A DNA stretch of 64,000 nucleotides from positions 13,821,170 to 13,885,169 of the forward strand of contig CM050655.1 of NCBI GenBank assembly GCA_027574665.1, written 5' to 3'. The stretch is from Rhynochetos jubatus (lineage: Eukaryota; Chordata; Aves; Eurypygiformes; Rhynochetidae). The position numbers and the translations under genes were made by a program. Under the pieces are notes generated by a model. It worked only from the letters and a program-made list of their open reading frames with translations. It was not told where the DNA came from and made no database searches. Below, one piece after another: positions 29,595-42,118 of the stretch (positions are counted from its first letter, which is position 1; each line of letters begins with the position of its first letter).

Positions 29595-30836
29595 GCCTTT
29601 CATTGTTTGTTTGGAAGATTTTGTGGAGTTGTATGAAACAGCAAACAACTTTTAGCAATGGTCCCATTACTTTGATAATAGAAAATTAGAAGCAAAGATC
29701 ACAGTATTGACAGTCCCTAAGTGAGGATTAATACAAAGAAGAGTTTTCCAGGTCAGAGTTTAATTGAGCCATAAAAGGACCCTGACATCTATTGTGAGCG
29801 ATATTTAAATCTAAGACCAGAGGATCTCTTTCACGCTGCTTTAAGAAGTACGAAAAACAGTGACAAAGTGCAGTTTCAAAAAGCTCCAGGCAAAGATACT
29901 ACAAAGCTAAGTAATGATAATATGTATTTGCATAGAAACAAAAGCAAATGTGTTCTGTTAGCAAAACTAGATGTATACATATAAACGCTGCCTAAAAAGT
30001 GATATTGGATATCACCTTAAAGCTTCTGAATGGTTTTGTGAAATATAACAGTTAGTACCTCTCCTTAGTTTCTTTTCCTCAGGAAAATTGCCAGCAGCCT
30101 GATGCCCATTTTGCCACTCTCCTGAATTGCCCTTCTTCCTCTTTTAGAAAGCCACAATGAAATGATTAAATTAAATGAGAAGAATATCAGTCTTTGCTGC
30201 ATGGCCATTTACTTCAGTTTCTGTCTGGGTTCCAGAGAAGTTAGAGTGGATCAAAGGAACCGATTAAGTTTTACACAGCTATTCACACCTTACAGTAGTG
30301 CTGACATCATTCAGACAGACAGTATTTCCTACGTGTCACAACTTAAATAATTTCTTTTTTCCTGCTGGTTGGTTTTTATTTTCAGAAACATTACAAACCA
30401 TCTGTCATCTACTAAAACACAAACCTAAAATTATAGACCGATTCACTTGAGGAAAGCAGAATAAGTGCAAGGTTCCAAGGCCTGGGCTCTGTCCGTGTCC
30501 CTTATTGTCTAGCCAGGCCAGTGCAGCTGTCAGGAGTTTTGGTGGGTTTGAAGTTGTAACATACCATAGAGCCTAGGCCATTACTTTGTCTTGTGTTTTG
30601 GTGTAAGCAAACACTCAGGAGTCCAATAGTTTGACTACGAGGAATTTTAAGGGGCCTCTTGCAGGCCCTTTTTCTTAGCTTTTTCAAATGCTGCGTAGTC
30701 TTCCAAAACCTGTATCTTAGGAAATACATTTTGTGTTTCTACAGATTTCATTTGAGGATGAACAAATGCCCTCATGGTCCAGGGCTCGTGCTCTCAAATC
30801 CAAAGCAGAAATATGTTCCTGCTGTATTAAACGACA

Positions 30837-30864
30837 CCCCCCCCCCCCCCCCCCCACCCCCCCC
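30837..30864. repeat. Poly(C) tract, 19 C then 8 C
   Basis: Nineteen C, a single A, then eight more C residues, with further C-rich sequence (CCTACTCC) beyond. Base calls and length in such tracts are error-prone in assemblies. Confidence 0.9.
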
Positions 30865-31347
30865 ACCTACTCCCTGCACATGGCAGGATTTGGTGTCTCT
30901 TGAATGAACACAAGTGCAATACCCTAGAAGGATCACAGGAGTCTGGAAATCTATATTTACATCTCCTCCAGCTAACTGCCAACCAAGTAAACATTTTAAA
31001 GGGATCATCTTGCTCCCAGAGGTTTCTTTTGCCAACCTAGGGGTTCCAGGTTTCTGAACTTGGTTGAGATTGTGGCAGGGGAGTTGGAGCCTCTTTCTTT
31101 TCACTAAGCCTGCTAGGCAACTATTGATGTGTATTCCTTAGGGCTGTGGACACCCGTGGCTGAACACAAAGCAAAGGAACTATTGCACAGTCATTGCATC
31201 CTGAAAACAGGGGATTAGTAAGAGCTCTTAAGACAGTTTGAGCATCAGTGGTCCTTGAAGTACAGAGGTGTTCTCTTAACCAGCTTTCTCCAACATGCAT
31301 TGCATCTGAAATGAATAGATTCATTCCTCTAACTGAGTCAATTTGAA

Positions 31348-31370
31348 GGGGGGGGGGGGGGGGGGGGGGG
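31348..31370. repeat. Poly(G) tract, 23 G
   Basis: Twenty-three uninterrupted G residues lie between CAATTTGAA and CCGAAGTC. It is the opposite polarity to the two C runs 0.5 and 1.8 kb upstream, so the pre-mRNA would carry complementary rC and rG runs. Confidence 0.9.
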
Positions 31371-32149
31371 CCGAAGTCTTAAAGTCTACTTGGAAACCAG
31401 ATTACTCAAATATTTCATAATTTATCTGAAGCAGATTGTGCAGTTTTAGGTTTACTTGCTCAGGCACACTTCAAGCTGTGCTGTATCACAACTGATTAAA
31501 AGGGTGAGTTTAAATGTAGATAAAACTGTCTAAAAGCTGGAGTCACAAAATGAAATTCCAGCCTGTCATTTAGTACATGGGAATAATTTATTTTCCTCAC
31601 TATATTCAATTTAATACAAGTTTTTGTCTTCCCGTGAGTGTAGGAACTGAGGCCCTAAGCACATTGCGAGGGGCCCGTTCTGGGCAGATGATGTATTGTT
31701 TCTACCTCTGACAGTGACCTTAGCTTTGCCTCTTTTAAACTTTGGCAGCCATCGCAGAACTTTCTGTGCCAAGAAGGCATTACTGAATGTAAATGATATA
31801 AACAACACTGATTCAGACTTAAAGCTCTATTTAACCCAAAATGGACATTTCTTAGCAAAACCTTTCATCACACAAGAGCTGCACAGGAGGTAAATGCTTT
31901 CCTAAGTGTGTCTTGAACAGGCACATATCTATTTCCGGGTGTTATTTTTCATATGTTCAGAGTGTCAAAAGACCCACCAAATGAGAGGAAACCCGACTCT
32001 TGTTTTTCAAACTGCAGGTCAGATTGAGACAAGATTTCCTGCAGGAAACAGAGATGTTAACAGAAAGTGCATGGGTCAAAACATGTCCATCCGTTTCTCC
32101 CCTCGCTTTATGCTATACAACCTTCATAACCTCCTCCTTGTCTGAGGAC

Positions 32150-32280
32150 CCTGTCTCGACAAAATAGCCTTGTTTTTTGACGACGCGAGGAGGCAGCGGG
32201 GTTGAGGTATCTGGCAGAGACCCTCCCCGCAGCCCTCTCAGAAAGGTCAGGGAGGTTGGCGGTCTGCAGTCGAGGGGCAG
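32150..32280. promoter_or_regulatory. Small CpG-rich patch inside intron 1
   Basis: About eight CpG dinucleotides fall in roughly 115 bases (for example GACGACGCGAGG at about 32,179), while the kilobases around it have very few. Retained CpGs in an AT-rich intron can mark an unmethylated enhancer or minor promoter. The patch is too short to count as a CpG island by the usual length criteria. No binding site is proposed. Confidence 0.3.
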
Positions 32281-33404
32281 GCTGGGGAATGAAAGTTCCT
32301 GTGGGGATGTGTTAAAGTAGTTTGCAACGTGAATGGTCTCCCTTGTCCCTAATATAGTGCTGATGTGTTAGAGCTTCTCTTTAACATAAGTGGGCATTTG
32401 TTTAGCGTTCAGGAGATTAAAAGTATCCCTGCAGAGCTTGGTACAAGATTTAAAAAGTTCCTCCAAGAGTGCACATCTCTGACTAGAGAAAATCTGCCCT
32501 CTTTCCCATCTTTTCATGTCTGCCATTAAAAGCTTTTTGTGAGGCCCCTGTATATTACGTAAAACAGGTATCCCCCACCGATGTCCACAGTAAACATTTC
32601 CCTGAGCCTGCAATAAGGACAAACACACTGCTAGCAGAGAGGCAAGAGGCCTACCTGAGCTTCAGCAATCCTGATGGTGGTGAGTGGGCACCTTCTTAAC
32701 CACCAGTGTTTTGTTACTTCCAGACCACTGTATAGTAGAGGGGGAGCAGTGTTTTTTAAAATTTTGAAAGCTATGGATCAAAGCATTAAAAATCAGCAGG
32801 TTTAAAGCAAGGTGAGATGGTGGCACACATTGCTCTTCAACCTTGCTGCAACTTGAAGGTACCCCAGTCATAGACAGAGGAGCAGGCTACACCCACTTGC
32901 TGTTCTGCAGAATCTCAGCAGCAAGGAGCAATGACAACCTGAGAAGCTGCAGCCAGCTCAGCGGTCAGGTCTGCAGTAACTAGATTGGACAGAACTGTCC
33001 CCTGGATTACAGATTCATTGCCCTACCATTGACTTGCTTCACAACTACTGACCATGCATGCCGAGTTCGTAGTTGACCCTTAAGATGCTGTTTCTGAAAC
33101 AGGAAAGTCCTAGTGCCACCTATCTGAAAATATTTAGAAGTAGGCTTTAGTGTTAGCAGTTTAATATAACCATGTGTTTGTCTAAAACCTCCTACAGAAT
33201 TAAGGATGAATTAAGATATACTTGGCTAATCCAACTAGACAGGAAAGTATTAATTAAGGTTTACTTGACTAATCTACATTTATCTGCGTTTTTAGGTGAC
33301 GAACTTGAGTAAGTCACATTTTATTAAAGTCAGCCCAAAGACCAGATTTTTTGACAGCAAACTTAGATATTGACTTCAGAAGGAAACAGAAGCCCAAGTC
33401 TTTC

Positions 33405-33420
33405 TTCCTTCCTTCCTTCC
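33405..33420. repeat. (TTCC)4 microsatellite
   Basis: Four perfect TTCC units preceded by the imperfect TTTC. Confidence 0.85.
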
Positions 33421-34132
33421 AGAAAACATTTTCTTCACTGAGTGATGAGCTCTACTTGCAGTGTCCAGTGATAAAATGTTACTGAGTAAACTCTTAAACT
33501 CTCTTCTGTAAAAGTATCTATTATTTTTCTGAGAAGCTAAAGCAGACATAAGCCATATAGGAGCGTTTTTTGAGGTTTTCCTGTTCAGCCTTAGTAATTA
33601 AACTTCTCTACTTCTTCTGGCTCAAAGTCATACAACTAAATTGATGACAGTATTTTCATTTAATCCCTCTATTTTCAGAAAGCTTTGGGATTGGCCATAA
33701 ATACTGATTCTTCATTGCACTTTTTCTTCGGGGACAAAACCAGGGAACTGTTTTGACCACTTATAAAGAGTTGAAGCACAGAACGGTCACAGATTTGAAG
33801 TGCTCTTTGACACGATCATCTTAAGGTGCAGCTGTTGTGCTTTTACACATGTTGCATGGCCCCACAGGTAAATCCCATGTCAGAAACAAGCCTTGAGGCA
33901 TTAGTAGAGAAGGCAGATACAGATCCTGAGGTTACCTTTTGTATATTAGCGCATACAAGCCGCTGAATTACTGTTTGGATAGCTGCAGATTTCCCCTTCC
34001 TCCAGCATGAAAATAGCAACTGAGCGAGTGCAAGGACTTGTCTGTCCTACCTTGACACAGCATGGGGATCAGTTCTTATCTTCACGAAAATCCAAGCTGA
34101 TCGACAACCTCAGCGCCTTTTGACATTTTGAT

Positions 34133-34173
34133 GCAGGGCTAATAATTAGCAGGGCTAATAATTAGCAGGGCTA
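34133..34173. repeat. 16-bp tandem repeat, about 2.5 copies
   Basis: The unit GCAGGGCTAATAATTA is present twice perfectly (34,133 and 34,149) followed by a partial third copy (GCAGGGCTA). The copies are identical, which implies a recent slippage or duplication. The unit contains TAATAATTA, a homeodomain-like AT core. Confidence 0.9.
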
Positions 34174-37100
34174 GTCTGGTTACCATCATACCCACTTCAC
34201 AGACTGGAGAATGTTTATAAGTTACAGTATATGAAAACCTTCCTTTTTCCACACTACTGATAGGGCAACCCAACTCCTTGTTCCAAAAAACTTCAAACAG
34301 CCATGGCGCCTGCTGGCTTAAACTTAAAAATAAAGCAGTCTTAACTTCCAGAGTTGTTTGATTTATTAGGTTGGCAACATATTAAAGTAAAAATAAGTAA
34401 TTCTTTGCTGATCACTTTTCAATTACAGACTATTTCATGTAGTGGAAGAATAAAAGACTGGACTACATTATAGGAATATTGAAATGGTACAGGACCTCAC
34501 TTCAGTATATGCAATTAAACATGGACGGAACCACTAGCAGAAATCTCAATAATGTAGAACTCAAGCAGTTTCTTTAGGGATGAGGGATACTATGCACAGG
34601 ATCAAACAGTTCTGGAGCATTATGTGGCTCCTCCTATCCAGTTTTTTAGCTATTTTACTTAAAGTGCAAATGACTTCAAAGAAGGCAAGAAATTGCATTT
34701 TCTTCATGCTCATTCAGCCAGTTTAAATATTTCTTTCTGTTTGAATGAGTGATTTAGTGTGTGGGTGCCAGTGTAGTTTCTTTTTTTGGCTAGGTGTGGG
34801 GGGAAGAAGGTCTTCAAAAGGGCAGGTGAAGTTGTTGTTAAAGTATAATTCTAAAATAAAAATAAAACCAAACCACCTCAAGATCACCGAACTGGCTGGG
34901 CATAGCCCATCACCCACTTCAACCAGCACAAGTCATTCTAGCTTCAGGTAACTGGTGGACTTGTACCACTTTATCACTGCCTGAAGGGTCCAGCAGCCAT
35001 AGAGTGAACTTGGGGCAGAATGAATTTTCCAGCTATGCCTCTACATTTCCCGTCCTTAAAACTGAAAAGCTTTGCTTCTTAACTCCTATGAGTCTTAATA
35101 AGTAAGTGCCATTTCCACATAAACAGGTTGCTATCAGTTATTAACATCAGCTGTTCTGAAAGATTGGTAATCCTATCACTGCCATGCAGAATGGAGTGTT
35201 GTCACAGTTCAGATGATCTCATGCAATCTTGTGCTTTCTGCTCCCCCTTAAAGTACCCTTTACAACTAAAGCAGTATCTCTAACTGAGAAACATGGAAAG
35301 GAAGACCTACCACCTATGTGTTCAAGTGCTTTATTTCATATTCCTAACAGTACAGTTGCCTTTATTTTCAACATGACACCATCGCTAAAAAAGAAGCTAA
35401 AGAGATAAATTCTGTTTCAGTGTTTCCTTATGCACCTCTTGGCACGTTAATCCCAAGAGCTGTCTCAGAAAGGCAGGGACCAGCCAAGGGAATCAAGAGC
35501 ATTTGCCAGATCATTCATATAACTAGGAATTTCTTAGAGGGGAGTTAGATGCTGGAACTCTTGAGTCACTCACATATGTTACCCAACTGGAAGTCAGAGT
35601 AACACAGCTGGAGAAGACAATAGCTGCCTCTTTCACAAAGGACCACGATGTAACCTTACAGATTACGTGCCCTTTAGCTGGAAACATTTAGCAAAGAAAC
35701 AACAAAGAAAGCCTTGCTTCCCACCACCACCACAGCTTAAAGATCTACTGAGCAGAGAGGTTACCTTTGGAAAGTACACCAAGTCTTCAATTTGGTTTTC
35801 ATTCAGCTACATCAACAAGTTTCACAGGAAGAAAACAAAACCAACAAACAAACTTACGTTATCAGCTCTGACTTCCCACCAAGCCAGTTTCAAAGTTTTA
35901 CCAGCAGCTCTCCCATCCTCCCAGTACAGCAAGATAAGGAAATCCTGAATTCATTGCAGCTGGCCTGATGAGCCTTGTAATTGGGACATGCAGTGTGGTC
36001 TTTCAGCTGCTTGAGAGCACTAACCCTTTCACTGCCAAATCCTTTCTGCCCTGTCACAGCTCAAAATGAGACTCCAAGCGAGAGTTTTGGTTTCAAAGTG
36101 TTGTCTTCTTTCCACCCGGTCAGAAATAGGGTGGCTTTGCTAGTGGCACACGGTGAACACGAAGTAGTCACTGCTTTTGGTGGAATGCATCAGAAGAGTG
36201 GTCTCCCTGCTCCCTCTCAGATGTACACCGATAAGCTTGAGACCAGACTGAGTCAGAATGCATTTCCCTCTTCTCTATTTTCCTTTCTACTGCCGTCTGT
36301 ATGAGACCATCAGCATTCTGTCTGTCACTCTGATCATCCCCTGGACATCCCTTTTCAGTGTGACGGTAATTCAAAGTTTTTGTTCAAAACCCTTCTTAAA
36401 ATCCCCTTTGCAGCAGTGCAAACAGTTAGTAAGGGCTGAATTGCTGATTTGCTCAAATAAGTGCCCCAGACAAAAAAATACTGGTTTATGCATCTCAGGA
36501 ATACTCATTCACCCCTTGTCTTCTGCAAAGACAAAATGGACTAAATCACCGTTTGCTTCCATCACATTTGTTACATGTTCCTGGGCTTTCGCTGTTTGTT
36601 TCCAGGGGCGGGGATGAACTTTCCCACAGCCACCCTTATTATATAACTTGGCTTTTTGGAACGGCTTTTTTCCTCATCTCCTCCTGAGGAACTGGAGATT
36701 TCCACAGCTAGCAACAGGATGTAGCAGTTTGCACTGGTGCTCTTTATAGCATCTTTCAAGTGCCAGATTGATGTGTTTTTCACATTGACTCAAACTGATT
36801 TAAGACCATTTTCCAGGTCAGATTGACAGGAAATGTTGAAGTGGGTTTGCCTGACTCTGTACCAGGAGGGATGGGCTGCATTTTGGGATCATCTAGGAAT
36901 TTTCCTTAATGAATTCATTGTTCTTTGAAGCACCAGTGGCATTGTCAACATCCATATTCTCCTCTACTGTCATCTTTTGGGATATTTGTGTCTTTTCCTT
37001 TCTAACACCGGACCTCAAGATGATTATAGGCAAGCGTTTCATGGTGGCATATGTAGGCTGGACGTTTTGGCATGTCCAGCTTTGGCACATATCGCACACA

Positions 37101-39688
37101 TACCCTGCCAGCTGAACCATGTGGCTGCTTTCAGCGCCATATGTCATGCTTCAGCCACAGAGCTGTTGGTGGCTGCTAGGGTTACAATTTAGTGTCGGTA
37201 CTAGCCTATAGTGTGATGGGATCCTGGCCTTTGACAAGGCCATGGCTGCCATGGTTCAAACAAACACAAGTTTGTATGGAAGGCTTGCTGACAGAGTGGG
37301 CAAAACTGTGGTCGTTGCAGCCCTTGCATTTCTGCACTGACCTGAAACGTGCCAACAAGGTGGAGGAGTTAATTACATAATATCCAGTGGTGGTGCCAAA
37401 TTGCTCCCTTATAACAGGGGTAATAGCTTAGTGTAAAAGATCCCTGAAAAAGAAAATAGTTACCGCTGTGAGCCATATGTCCAATTCAAAGGCCACTGAA
37501 GGCAGCAGATACGTGTGTTTTGTTTTGTCACTGGGTTGGCCCTGGGGGCAGTCACATCAGTCTCCTGATGGGCAGGAGTTATATGTTCTACATTCCATGG
37601 GGCTGTTCCAGATTTCGGCAATGGGTAAAGAATTTGGGATTTCACACATTCTGTGTGTCTATACACCCACCCTTCTATAAAAACTAGGTAACAGGGAATT
37701 TGCAAAGTTACTGATGGGTACAATGCATGCGAAGTACTTTAAGAATCACTTGGCAAGAGGGGCTCTTAAAAAGAAAGGTTTTGTATTATTCCAAGTGTAT
37801 GTAAGAGAAAGTGTCTCCCAGGGAAACAAGAACTTCTTGAAGACCCTTAATTAATACTATTTTGGCATCCATAGCACTTCCTCTTCCTTTTAACAATTTG
37901 ATGCCAAGAATTTCTCATTCCAATAAGTGTCCAGAAATCCTAGAAAATAAATTCCAGTGACTGTTGGAGTTATCTTTGGTTGGTTGATGGCTAAAGCAGC
38001 TTAAACCTTTTAGTTTGGTTTTGAAATGCTTTTCCTTTTAAAATGTATGAGTTTAACCCCTGAAACAAAGTGACTGATTCTCCTCTCAGCAGCAATAACA
38101 TCTTGCACAGAAGTGTGCTGTGCTGGGGTAAAATGATGGCTGTTTCAGTGCCCGGACATGTGTAAAGTCCCCCACGAGATCAGACTCCACGCTGGGGCCC
38201 TTTCACTTGCTGCTGCTGCCATGCACCAGCTTCAGCTTTGTAAGAGGGGTCAGTGAAGCTCAGCACGTTGTGTTTGACTACAGCGAGGGTGGGTGAAGAG
38301 CATTATCTGTATGGTGGTCGCCTGCCACTTGGGCTGATTTTTTATTTACAGTACCCACCATCTGCAGTAGGATGGGATTCAGTGGTAGTTGGGAATCATC
38401 CAAGTAATTGTGCCTAGAGCTTCCATATGATTGTTTCAGTATGTGACTGTTACCCAGAAAACGCATTCACTGTGCAGACACTCTGAATGAGATCTCCGAG
38501 ATAAACGTAATTCTATTTCAGGTTTGTTTCACAAACTCTAAATCAATTTCAGTGCCTGTCTTTAATACCTATGTAACATACATAAACATATGAAAACATG
38601 TATGACAGATATAAAGGCTCCATTGAAATATTTGCATTTACTAGCACTGAAACCCAGGGTCTCCACAGAGGCACAGATTGGACCTCTTCTTACCTCACTT
38701 TCCCATAGGCCAGCAGCAGTTCTCTGATGCCAGGAGAACGCCCTGAGCATCTTGTGATTGTGAGGTGTAACACACCTAACACAGGAGCACCCTGTGAAAT
38801 GTGTCCCATCATTTCAGGGTGGAGAGGACTGTCAATAGTTGATCCTGTTTCTATGGTGATTCATTACCATGTGGGTTGTGGGTTTGGGGTTTTTTTAAGT
38901 TATTATTTACTTTTTTAAATGCCTACTGCACAGTTTCTTTTGAGCCTTAACGCATTAAAGTGAATGAATCCTTGTTATCTCCATTAGCGAGATGAGCTAT
39001 TTAGGTGATTATGGGTTTCCTGCTGCTCTAAAACTACTGAATGGCAAATCAGAAGCTCCTGATTTTGATTTGCAGATTGAGAGAGTGAAGATCCTATTGA
39101 GGTGAAGTACAAAAACTAGGTATTTACTGTTTATCAGGAAGTGTTTAAATCACAGCAGGTTTCACCTTAGAAAATCCAAGACAGATGTAGACCTGAATGT
39201 TTCTTGTTATTATTTGAACACGGGACTGGGTTGACTGTTTCATTAACCAGACTGGAAATTAAAAATTACTTTACATTTTTCTTGGTGTTCTTTTCCTTTC
39301 CCTGATTTCAGTGTTGTGTAAGTAGTTTTGGACAAAAAATCATTCCCTTGGTAGGTTGTTCTTTCACCTTTTTGCCTGCGTATTCTAACCGTATCATGAA
39401 TGTAGTTATGATCAAACACAAGAAAGCAATCATTGCTTAGTGGAAAGGTTGGACTGAGTGAACCATGGCCAGCTTAGTAGTTTGCTCCACAGTGGGGTGA
39501 TCAGATCCATTGCATTGCCTTTGTGAAACCCCTTTATTAATGGCCTGTATATTGCTCTCCTCAAATATGCAGTCATGTTCTTAATAATAATAATGAAAAA
39601 AAAATCACATTTTTCCTGCTGTTTTTATTCTTCCCCATCTCAGATCAGTCTCAGAACAATTCTTAATACAGTACTGTGTTTCACATGA

Positions 39689-39964
<276 letters not shown>

Positions 39965-41811
39965 TGATTTAGTAACAGAATTTGACTGAAATAATACTTT
40001 AGAGTGAGTAGCACTGAAGAAATATCTTGACATGTTGCCAAGACAGCCATGTGTTCTTTTAATCTGTGCTTTATCACAGTACTGATGGAAAAAGTATGCT
40101 ATTTCATTTGCCTAATAAGCATTACAAAAGATATTAATCTAGGCACATGAATAAGTAGGTTTTGGAAACTTTAAAAATGGCTACTATGTAATTTTTTATC
40201 TCAGAGATTGTGTAAAATACGTTTTCAAGCAGCACACTGTATAGTCAGTTTGGCAATGGCACTTAATAAAAATATAACCGATTACATATGCTAAAGGAGA
40301 AGAAATTGTTATACTGGATGGGAACTTTAACCAGTGTTGCAGTAACACAGGTATATCTGGTGCAAAATTTCTTTCATCTCATAGAAAAGGTTTGCTATAC
40401 TTGGCAAAATGTGATGGTCTCGGACTCCTAAAACTTTGTTGTAGAGGCAAAGCTGGCCATATTTATTTCCTTAGAAAAGGGGTATAAACCAGTGTGCATT
40501 AAAACCTCTCACCAATCTGCAGGGTTTTTTTCTGAGGCTCCAAGCCACAGTGTGCGAGGTTTCTGCACCTTCTCAAGTTTCAGCTGGATGCAGTCGTGTT
40601 GCTGGCTAAAACTTCACAACTCCAACAATATTCTGTGTAGATTCCCAAGGAAATTAAAAGCGCTGCCAATACTCTAGAAGTACAGATGTGGACATTACTG
40701 GCATCCACTTCACTATGGCTTTAACCTCCTACCCTCTTAATGTGTGACCTTCAGCAGAAGTAATCTGCATAGAATTAACTCCAGTTAATTCGCAGTTGAG
40801 GATGTCAGATATATATATCAGCCAAAACACAGGCGGAAGAGCATCTGCCAGCTGAGCAAGGTCAGCATGAAATCAAGTCTAATGTCGGATGAGCTTTAAC
40901 TGAGTGTGTTCCTCCTGCTGTTATGTGTGGACTAAACTGTTTTCTTCATGGACTGTAGCTGCATATCTTCTGTTAGTTCATATGAAAACTGTGGAATTGA
41001 AGTACATTTGCAGTTTGGGGCATGGCACTTGAAAATATTTTTACTTCATATTATTTCAATATACATTGAGTAAAGCAGTTTTCTTCAGGAAAAAACCATG
41101 AAGTTTTCGTTTCTAGGAGATCAAAACCACTCTGGTTTGTATTCTTCTGTGTTTAATGTAATTACTTTAGCACGTTAGAGCAAAATGTAGAGATAGGACC
41201 ACGCAGTGTACATTGCAAGGGGATTAGAAGTACAGCTAGTAAATACGCGGCAGAGGGAAACAGAGTGCTCAGCTGCGGGAGATGGCTGTGCCGCGCTGCA
41301 TAAGAAACCAAATGAATGCAACAGGTCCCTTGACAGTCAAGACGTGCAAGCTGCAGCTCACAGTCCCAAGTGAACACGTCAGAGTTGGAGCAGAAATGTA
41401 TTATTTACTTCACAGGTATTTGTATGGTTTGAGGCACTAGAGATTAAAGAACAGTTAATGAAAATTGAAGACACACCCGCAGAAATCCAGGAGATGCAGA
41501 TAAATAAAGGTTCCTGCAGGAAGATTAATTTTCTTACATTTCAAATCCTATGTAATTTTTTTATGGTTTCACTAGTAATGTCTTCAGTTTCTCTGTGAAC
41601 TAGGAAAAAGACTTCCTACAGAGTGTCCTCTGTGGCTGGCCTATGAGCTAGTGAGTAATGAGTGAAGGCACACAGGACCGGGAGGCATCTGCTTGCCCAC
41701 TGCACGTGGTCTTCTACAGTTACAGGCAGCCATATCGTACAGTCCTTTTCATAAACTGATCAGGTTTTAGTTGGGAAGCATTTCAGTATTTTGCCCTCAC
41801 TACTGCTGATG

Positions 41812-42118
41812 TGGGAAGCTGCTCCAGAACCTCAGTTCTCATAATCAGAAATCTTCCAATTTCCAGGATAAGTGTAACTCATGGCACTTTATAGTCATTT
41901 GTTCTCCTGCCAACATTGTCCTCCACTGAAATAGCTCTTCTCCCTCCCTGGTGTTTATCTCGGGATGTATTAATAGACTGCAATCATATCCTCTCTCAGC
42001 ATTCATTCTGTAGGACTAGCCAAGCCCAGTTTTCTCAGTCACCTCACAAAAAGTAGACAGACTCTCTGTTGCCTTATCCCTCTCATGGTTCTCCCCTTTT
42101 GCTTCTCCTCTCCTTGCA
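41812..42118 (-). mobile_element. Ancient CR1/L3-type LINE fragment, antisense
   Basis: Read on the + strand, successive phrases follow the known order of the reverse complement of old amniote CR1/L3 elements. They are GAAGCTGCTCCAGAACCTC, then CATTTGTTCTCCTGCCAACA, then TAGCTCTTCTCCCTCCCTGG with TGTTTATCTCGGGATGTATT, then GCAATCATATCCTCTCTCAG, and then AGCCAAGCCCAGTTTTCTCA. Divergence is high and no reading frame survives. The element's 3' tail is missing on the left. It lies antisense to ZCCHC24 in intron 2. Confidence 0.7.
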
